Shown one piece after another: positions 6,893 to 11,592 of a stretch of DNA of 11,592 nt. This DNA is from Solirubrobacterales bacterium. Lineage in GTDB: Bacteria > Actinomycetota > Thermoleophilia > Solirubrobacterales > Solirubrobacteraceae. Position numbers and translations under genes: made by a program. Under the pieces are notes generated by a model that was given only the letters and a program-made list of their open reading frames with translations, was not told the DNA's origin and ran no database searches. The DNA is taken from the NCBI GenBank assembly GCA_013696535.1, contig JACCYI010000037.1, positions 1-11,592 on the forward strand. The letters run 5' to 3'. The stretch's first letter is position 1, and every line of letters begins with the position of its first letter.

Positions 6893-8152
6893 CTAGCGCA
6901 GATCCTCGAGCAGGAGCAGCGGCTCCTGGAGCAGGCCGGCCACCTGGGTGACGAAGGCGGCGAGGGTATGTCCGTCCAGCACGCGATGGTCGCCCGAGAC
7001 CGCCAGCGCCAGGATCGGCCGAACGGCGGGTTCGCCGTTCACCGGGACGACCTGGTCGCGGATGGCGCCCACGCCGAGGTTCGCCACCTCGGGCGGGCGG
7101 ATGATCGGTGTGCCCAGCCAGATGCCGAGCCCTCCGTAGTTGTTGACCGTGAACGTGCCGCGGGCCAGCTGCTCCGGTCGCAGCCGCCGCTCGCGGGCGG
7201 CGGCGGCGAGCCCGGCGATCTCGAGGGCGAGCTCGGCGATCGACTTGCGGTCGGCCCCGTGCACCACGGGCACCATGAGCCCCTCGCCTGCGGCCGTGGC
7301 GATCCCGATGTGGATCTCCGTGTGCAGCGCGATCTCCTCGCGCTGCATGTCGATCGAAGCGTTCACGTACGGGTGATCCGCCAGGGCACGTGTTGCCGCC
7401 TTGACGATGAGGGGCGTCGGCGTCAACGCCCGCGCGAGCGCCTCGTCGCCCCGGTCCAGCGCGTTGCGCTTGAGCAGCCGGCGCGCCTCCAGCAGCTTCG
7501 TCGCGTCGACCTCGCGGTAGTCCGTGATGTGCGGGATCTCCTGCCACGCCCGTGTGAGCGTGTGCGCGATCGCCCGCCGGACGCCGCGCAACGGCACGAC
7601 CTCGGGTGAGCGGCTCTCAGACGCGCGATCGACCGGCTCCGCAGCGAGGACGGGCGCGGCGGCCGCGCTTCGGACGTCCTCGGCGAGAATGCGCCCTTGC
7701 GGCCCGGTTCCGGACAGCCCCGCCAGGTCCACCCCGAGTTCGCGAGCCAGCCGCCGGGTGGCGGGCGAGGCGAGCGGCCGGTGAGCGATGGGCGCTGCCG
7801 GTTCGGCGGTGGGAAGCGTGGCACGAAGCCCAGGCGGCTCATCGGCCGGGATGTCAGGCGGCGCGTCAGCCACAGGGGCCGCCGCGAAGGCGGGCTGATC
7901 ACCGCTGGGCGCATCCGGCTCGATCAGGGCCAGGACCTCCCCGACCGGCAGCCGCTCTCCGGCCGGCACGCAGAGCTTCGTGACCACTCCGGTGGCCGGG
8001 CAGGGGATGACAACGATGGCCTTGTCGGTCTGGATCTCGACGAGCTCCTGGTCCTCCTGCACGTGATCGCCCTCGGCCACCTGCCACTCGACGATGTCCG
8101 CCGCGTCGATGCCCTCGCCCACGTCCGGCAGGCGGAACTGGATGGGCGCCAC
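6893..8152 (-). CDS. Dihydrolipoamide acyltransferase (E2 of a 2-oxoacid dehydrogenase complex)
   Basis: A 419-residue E2, the core of the complex, which carries the acyl group on lipoate and transfers it to CoA. Domains: one lipoyl domain (about residues 3-78) with lipoylated Lys44 in QTDKA; an Ala/Pro-rich flexible linker (about 81-126); a peripheral subunit-binding domain (about 127-162, ASPATRRLARELGV...GPQGRILAEDV); a second short linker; and the catalytic acyltransferase domain (about 188-419) with SGDHRVLDG, where His389 is the active-site base and Asp393 its partner. The open frame runs upstream to 8539, but that part overlaps E1 beta and has no lipoyl-domain character. The GTG at 8152 shares its first G with the E1 beta stop (TAGTG) and puts the lipoyl fold at the N-terminus. 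Family motifs do not decide between pyruvate, branched-chain or another 2-oxo acid. Cys51 and Cys61 flank the lipoyl lysine. Confidence 0.94.
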   Translation of the reverse strand: MAPIQFRLPDVGEGIDAADIVEWQVAEGDHVQEDQELVEIQTDKAIVVIPCPATGVVTKLCVPAGERLPVGEVLALIEPDAPSGDQPAFAAAPVADAPPDIPADEPPGLRATLPTAEPAAPIAHRPLASPATRRLARELGVDLAGLSGTGPQGRILAEDVRSAAAAPVLAAEPVDRASESRSPEVVPLRGVRRAIAHTLTRAWQEIPHITDYREVDATKLLEARRLLKRNALDRGDEALARALTPTPLIVKAATRALADHPYVNASIDMQREEIALHTEIHIGIATAAGEGLMVPVVHGADRKSIAELALEIAGLAAAARERRLRPEQLARGTFTVNNYGGLGIWLGTPIIRPPEVANLGVGAIRDQVVPVNGEPAVRPILALAVSGDHRVLDGHTLAAFVTQVAGLLQEPLLLLEDLR

Positions 8153-9129
8153 TACGACTCCATCACGGCGCGTACACCGGCCAGCACGCGCTCCACGGAC
8201 GGGACGTAGAGCTCCTCGACGGAAGCGATCGGGTACGGCGTGTCGTAGGCCCCGACCCGCCCGATCGGCGCTTGGAGCGACCAGAACGCCTCTTCCTGGA
8301 TCGTGGCGACGATCTCGCCGCCGAAGCCGCCCGTGAGAGTCGCCTCGTGCACCACGAGCGCTCGCCCGCAACCCGCGACGGCTTCTCGCAGCGCGTCCGT
8401 GTCGAGCGGGACGAGGCTGCGCAGGTCGAGCACGCCGACCGAGTAGCCCTCCGCCTGGGCGAGCTCCGCCGCCCGCTCGGCGATCACCACGGCTGCGCTC
8501 CAGGCGACGATGACCAGGTCGTCTCCCTTCCGCGCCCACCGGGCCTTGCCGAGGGGCACGGTGTAGTCGTCCCCGGGCACCTCGTCCTTGATCAGGCGGT
8601 ACCCCCGAAGCGGCTCGCAGAACAGGACGGGGTCGGGGTCGCGGATCGCCGCAGCCAGCATGCCCTTGGCGTCGTGCGCCGTGGCCGGCATCACGACCTT
8701 GAGCCCGGCGGAATTGGCGTACTTGGCCTCGTGGGCATCCGAGTGCAGCTCAGGCGTGCGGACGTTGCCGCCGAACGGCGCGCGAATGACCATCGGCATG
8801 CCGTAGCGGCCTTGCGACCGGAAGCGCATCCTGGCCACCTGGCCTTCGATCTGGTGAAAGGCCTGGCTGCCGAAGCCCAGGAACTGCAGCTCGGGGATCG
8901 GAACCAGGCCGCTGCAGGCCAAGCCGACCGCCGAGCCGACGATCACGGCCTCGGCCAGTGGCATGTCGACCACGCGCTCGGCACCGAAGCGCTCCTGCAG
9001 GCCTTCGGTAGCCCGGAACACGCCGCCGTTGACGCCGATGTCCTGGCCGAGCAGCATCACACGTTCGTCGCGCTCCATCTCGGCTCCCAGGCACGAGCGG
9101 ATCGCCTCGATCATGTTCAAGACCGCCAT
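8152..9129 (-). CDS. 2-oxoacid dehydrogenase E1 component, beta subunit
   Basis: A 325-residue E1 beta subunit of the alpha2beta2 type found in pyruvate and branched-chain 2-oxoacid dehydrogenases. With E1 alpha it forms the thiamine-diphosphate site that decarboxylates the 2-oxo acid and acylates the E2 lipoyl arm. Landmarks are GGVFRATEGL (35-44), VVDMPLAE with Glu60, which should contact the cofactor aminopyrimidine, PELHSDAHEA with the candidate catalytic His129, GLKVVMP, and the C-terminal transketolase-C domain beginning near residue 190 (VLDLRSLVPLD, then HEATLTGGFGGEI). Length matches the family. The ATG starts 4 bases after the E1 alpha stop, with a weak AAAGAG upstream. The stop shares one base with the E2 start, which favours matched expression. 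Confidence 0.95.
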   Translation of the reverse strand: MAVLNMIEAIRSCLGAEMERDERVMLLGQDIGVNGGVFRATEGLQERFGAERVVDMPLAEAVIVGSAVGLACSGLVPIPELQFLGFGSQAFHQIEGQVARMRFRSQGRYGMPMVIRAPFGGNVRTPELHSDAHEAKYANSAGLKVVMPATAHDAKGMLAAAIRDPDPVLFCEPLRGYRLIKDEVPGDDYTVPLGKARWARKGDDLVIVAWSAAVVIAERAAELAQAEGYSVGVLDLRSLVPLDTDALREAVAGCGRALVVHEATLTGGFGGEIVATIQEEAFWSLQAPIGRVGAYDTPYPIASVEELYVPSVERVLAGVRAVMES

Positions 9130-9133
9130 CTGA

Positions 9134-10201
9134 TCACGGCTCTTTCGTGGCCGCCGCGCGCTGGCGGAGCAGCCGCTCGGGCGGATCGGCGTAGACGTGG
9201 TCGAACAGCGCCTCAGCCCCTGGCCGGGACCCGCCCTCGGAAGCTTGGACAGCCGCCTCGATCTCCACCTTGATCTCGGCGCCGAGCGAGGCCTCGGACG
9301 TCTCGTCGATGAGCTCGCGCGCGGTCAGGTAGCGCCTCAGCCGGTCGATCGGGTCGGCTGCCCGCCGCTCCTCGAGATCCGCAGGGTCGACGTAGCGCAG
9401 ATGGTCGTCGGAGGTGTTGTGCGGGCCCATGCGGTACGTGCGGACCTCCAGGAGCGTTGGTCCATCGCCGGCCCGCGCTCGCGCCACCGCCCGGCACGTG
9501 GCGTCATAGACGGCGAAGAGGTCGTTGCCGTCCACCAGCTCGCCCGGAAAGCCGTAGCCCTCGGCTCGCGCGGCGAAGCTCTGGGCCGCGGTCTGCTTGC
9601 TCACCGGGGTGGAGATCGCCCAGCCGTTGTTCTTGAGCACGAAGATGACCGGCGCTCGGCGCACGCCGGCAAGGTTCATGGCCTCGTGCGCGTCGCCTTC
9701 CGAAGAGGCGCCGTCTCCGAAGTAGACGACCACCACGCCTTCCGAGCCCTGGTGGCGCAGACCCCAGGCGAGGCCGACGGCGTGCGGGATCTGCGCCGCC
9801 AGCGAGATCTGGAAGGGCAGGACGTTGACGCCCTCGGGCATGTGATTGCCCGCGGGATCGCCGGTCGAGTACTGCAGGGCCTTCTTCAGCGTGAAGCCCT
9901 GGCGCAGCATCGCGGGAAGCTCCCGGTACTGCGGCACGACCCAGTCACGCGCCGGATCCAGGGCCCACGCCGTCCCGATGACCGCGGCTTCCTCGCCGTT
10001 GACCGTCGAGAAGGTGCCCAGGCGGCCCTGCCGCTGCAGTGAGAAGGCGCGCTCGTCAAAGGCACGCGACAGCAGCATCGCCCGCCACGCCGAGAGCAGC
10101 GCGTCGTCGTCGAGCGTCGGGGCGTATCCCTCCGCGAGGGTGCCGTCGGGGGCCAGGACGCTCGCCGGGGCGGCGGCGTTGACTTCGGACGTCGCGCTCA
10201 T
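9134..10201 (-). CDS. 2-oxoacid dehydrogenase E1 component, alpha subunit
   Basis: The thiamine-diphosphate-binding E1 alpha subunit, 355 residues from the chosen start. The diphosphate/Mg motif runs from GDGASSEG (GDG at 162-164) to KNNGW (Asn-Asn at 191-192). FSLQRQGRLGTF near residue 54 and the loop YRMGPHNTSDD (256-266) are typical of PdhA/BkdA-type subunits and unlike acetoin-specific AcoA. The loop variant is closer in appearance to the branched-chain TSDD form than to bacterial pyruvate forms, but this does not settle substrate. Two ATGs are possible: 10213, with no spaced ribosome-binding site, and 10201, which has GGGAG five bases upstream and overlaps the SDR stop as ATGA. I prefer 10201; the alternative adds four residues. 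E1 beta follows after 4 bases. Confidence 0.94.
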   Translation of the reverse strand: MSATSEVNAAAPASVLAPDGTLAEGYAPTLDDDALLSAWRAMLLSRAFDERAFSLQRQGRLGTFSTVNGEEAAVIGTAWALDPARDWVVPQYRELPAMLRQGFTLKKALQYSTGDPAGNHMPEGVNVLPFQISLAAQIPHAVGLAWGLRHQGSEGVVVVYFGDGASSEGDAHEAMNLAGVRRAPVIFVLKNNGWAISTPVSKQTAAQSFAARAEGYGFPGELVDGNDLFAVYDATCRAVARARAGDGPTLLEVRTYRMGPHNTSDDHLRYVDPADLEERRAADPIDRLRRYLTARELIDETSEASLGAEIKVEIEAAVQASEGGSRPGAEALFDHVYADPPERLLRQRAAATKEP

Positions 10202-11013
10202 GATCGCTCCCATCCTCCGTCAGCCACCCAACCACCGTCCACCAGCAGGCTCGAGCCTGTGACGTAGGACGCATCGTCTGATGCCAGAAAGGCGACCGCC
10301 CGGGCCACCTCCTGAGGCTGGGCCAGGCGGCCGAGCGGCGTCCGCCCGGCCAGGTCTTCCGCCGAGAAGCCACCCGTCGCCATGGTCCGGGCCAGCAGCT
10401 CAGTCGCCACATAGCCCGGCGCGACCGACACGACGCGGACACCGCGTGGACCCCATTCCGCCGCCAGGGTCTTGGTGAGCCCCTCGATTCCGTGCTTGGC
10501 CGCGCTATAGGCCGCCCGGCGGGCCAGTCCGACGTGGCCGGTGAGCGACGAGACGTTCACGATCACCCCGTGCCCGGCGGCGAGCATCACGCGCGCCGCA
10601 GCCTGGGCGCAGTGAAACGCCGCACTCAGGTTCAAGTCGATGATCCTCCCCCAGTCCTCGCGCGCGACCGTCTCCGACGGGGCCACCTGCCCGGCCCCGG
10701 CGTTGTTGACCAACACGTCCAACCGGCCGTACTCGCTCTCGACCCGCTCGACGAGCATCTCGGCCGCGCCCGCCTCCGTGAGCTCGACGGCCACGCCCAG
10801 CGCGCGGCCGCCCTCGGCCACGATGGCTTCGGCGGCCCTCACCGATCTGCGCTCCTCGCGCGAGGTCACCACCACGGTGGCGCCGCGTCGGCTCAGCTCG
10901 CCGGCGACCGCGCGGCCGATGCCCGAGGAGCCCCCCGTCACCACGGCCACGCGGCCGACGTAGCTCAGGCCGACTCCACCTTCTGGTTCTCCCGCGTGAG
11001 CTTCCCCGGCCAC
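10198..11013 (-). CDS. SDR-family NAD(P)-dependent oxidoreductase
   Basis: A classical SDR, 271 residues from the upstream GTG, probably oxidising a hydroxy intermediate in the pathway. Visible: TGGSSGIG (26-33), NNAG (103-106), Asn128 in DLNL, Ser156, Tyr169 and Lys173 in YSAAK, APGYVATE (198-205) and a C-terminal GSSLLVDGGW. TSRE after the second strand (50-53) has Arg and no Asp, suggesting NADP(H), which is inference. The start is uncertain. The GTG at 11013 gives an unusually long 22-residue lead-in that overlaps the hydrolase gene by 49 bases. The natural family N-terminus would fall at a CTG (10966-10968) that overlaps the hydrolase stop as CTGA, with GGTGGAG five bases upstream. The stop overlaps the preferred E1 alpha start as ATGA. 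The family assignment is firm; the substrate is unknown. Confidence 0.92.
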   Translation of the reverse strand: MAGEAHAGEPEGGVGLSYVGRVAVVTGGSSGIGRAVAGELSRRGATVVVTSREERRSVRAAEAIVAEGGRALGVAVELTEAGAAEMLVERVESEYGRLDVLVNNAGAGQVAPSETVAREDWGRIIDLNLSAAFHCAQAAARVMLAAGHGVIVNVSSLTGHVGLARRAAYSAAKHGIEGLTKTLAAEWGPRGVRVVSVAPGYVATELLARTMATGGFSAEDLAGRTPLGRLAQPQEVARAVAFLASDDASYVTGSSLLVDGGWVADGGWERS

Positions 11014-11592
11014 TCCTCGTTGGAGATGAGCTGACCCGGAACGCGGTCAAAGGTCCGGCCGATCACGCGACCGTGCTCGATGATCGCCGGGCGGTCGTGA
11101 GCCGGCAGCACGAAGCGCGAGCCGTTGAGCGTCTTGCGGATGGCCGCCTTCTCGGCACGCTTGGACCCGCCGTGGTTGCCCGTGACCGCCGGGTCGAGCT
11201 CCATCCGCTGCAGGTGCGGCGAGACGAGCTGGTGGACGACGTCGTAAATCACGTCGCCACAAATGCAAGCGACGCCCTCGTCCGTGTCGACCAGGATGTT
11301 CATCGAGCCCTCGGTGTGACCGCCGGCCACCTGGCAGCGGACGCCGGGGATGATCTCCTCGTACTCGACGACCTCCAAATCGAGCAGGCGCAACGCTCCA
11401 GAATCATCGTGCAGGCGGTCGATCAAGTGTTTGATGTACGGCGCCGGATACTGCTCCCCCATCAGACCCGAAGCCGAGTACTCGAGCTCCTTGCGGTTGA
11501 TGACCACGGTCGTGGACATCGGGAACTGGTCGTCGTATCCGGCGTGGTCGATGTGCAGATGAGTGTGCAAGACATAGCCGACGTCCTCCATC
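10965..11592 (-). CDS. Metallo-beta-lactamase-fold hydrolase, AHL-lactonase-like (partial, 5' end outside window)
   Basis: The C-terminal 208 or so residues of an MBL-fold metallohydrolase; the gene runs off the right edge. Family members usually carry roughly 70-100 residues before the first metal motif, so the apparent ATG at 11591 is an internal Met. The complete di-metal ligand set is visible: HTHLHIDH with His11, His13, Asp15 and His16 (fragment numbering), His92 in GGHTEGS, Asp113 in CGDVIY, and His165 in PAHD. Tyr116, three residues after the bridging Asp, matches the position of the lactone-contacting Tyr in AiiA-type N-acyl-homoserine lactonases (family knowledge), so lactone or ester hydrolysis is likely. 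Quorum quenching is possible. Its position at the head of a catabolic operon instead suggests opening a pathway lactone, which is inference. Its stop lies inside or against the SDR start, so the two are coupled. Confidence 0.88.
   Translation of the reverse strand, partial: MEDVGYVLHTHLHIDHAGYDDQFPMSTTVVINRKELEYSASGLMGEQYPAPYIKHLIDRLHDDSGALRLLDLEVVEYEEIIPGVRCQVAGGHTEGSMNILVDTDEGVACICGDVIYDVVHQLVSPHLQRMELDPAVTGNHGGSKRAEKAAIRKTLNGSRFVLPAHDRPAIIEHGRVIGRTFDRVPGQLISNEEWPGKLTRENQKVESA

Noticed and set aside
8153..8539. N-terminal extension of the E2 frame upstream of the chosen GTG
   Set aside because: It overlaps the E1 beta coding region and has no domain character; the lipoyl domain begins immediately after the GTG at 8152, which is coupled to the E1 beta stop.
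8272..9273. A 333-codon plus-strand open frame antisense to E1 beta
   Set aside because: It lies opposite a gene with clear catalytic motifs, is rich in Arg/His/Ala/Asp as expected for a G+C-rich shadow frame, and shows no recognisable domain.
9197..10042. A 281-codon plus-strand open frame antisense to E1 alpha
   Set aside because: Same shadow-frame composition, no ribosome-binding site and no family motif; E1 alpha on the other strand is unambiguous.
9134..10201. Acetoin dehydrogenase (Aco) identity for the complex
   Set aside because: E1 alpha carries PdhA/BkdA-type motifs, including the GPHNTSDD loop, rather than the AcoA-type loop, and no acetoin regulator or other aco gene is nearby.
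1..11592. tRNA, rRNA, CRISPR arrays, insertion sequences, prophage or defence genes
   Set aside because: No repeat-spacer array, transposase motif, terminal inverted repeat or structured RNA gene was seen, and nearly all of the sequence is occupied by metabolic genes of uniform composition.

Overview
The window is gene-dense, very G+C-rich bacterial DNA. Almost every codon ends in G or C, several starts are GTG, and long spurious antisense frames accompany most genes. No gap is longer than about 60 bases. The codon bias, the actinobacterial style of the E1/E2/E3 proteins, and the mix of a KGSADH-type aldehyde dehydrogenase, XdhC, SDR and GntR/FCD genes suggest an actinomycetote, possibly a Thermoleophilia-like soil lineage. 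The taxonomic placement is inference only. No rRNA, tRNA, mobile element, CRISPR array or phage gene was seen.

Left part (1-2700): a plus-strand SDR oxidoreductase (12-776) converges on a minus-strand GntR-family, FCD-domain regulator (788-1432). The regulator is divergent from a plus-strand class I/II PLP-dependent aminotransferase (1493-2695). The 60-base divergent gap holds a near-palindrome, TTGGATACAA, that could be the regulator's operator.

Right part (2705-11591): eight minus-strand genes form one apparent operon, read from the right edge leftwards. They are a lactonase-like metallo-beta-lactamase-fold hydrolase (5' end outside the window), a second SDR, E1 alpha, E1 beta, E2 and E3 of a 2-oxoacid dehydrogenase complex, a 2-oxoglutarate-semialdehyde-type aldehyde dehydrogenase, and an XdhC/CoxI-type molybdoenzyme maturation factor. 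Junctions are 1-14 base (one possibly 49 base) overlaps or gaps of 4-26 bases, so co-transcription is very likely.

Working model (inference): this is a dedicated catabolic cluster under GntR control. The hydrolase would open a lactone or ester, an SDR would oxidise the hydroxy acid, the aminotransferase could interconvert an amino acid with a 2-oxo acid, the E1-E2-E3 complex would convert a 2-oxo acid to acyl-CoA, and the aldehyde dehydrogenase would oxidise a semialdehyde. XdhC implies that a molybdenum hydroxylase, not encoded here, is part of the pathway. The substrate cannot be read from the sequence. The individual families are well known; the combination is the unusual part.
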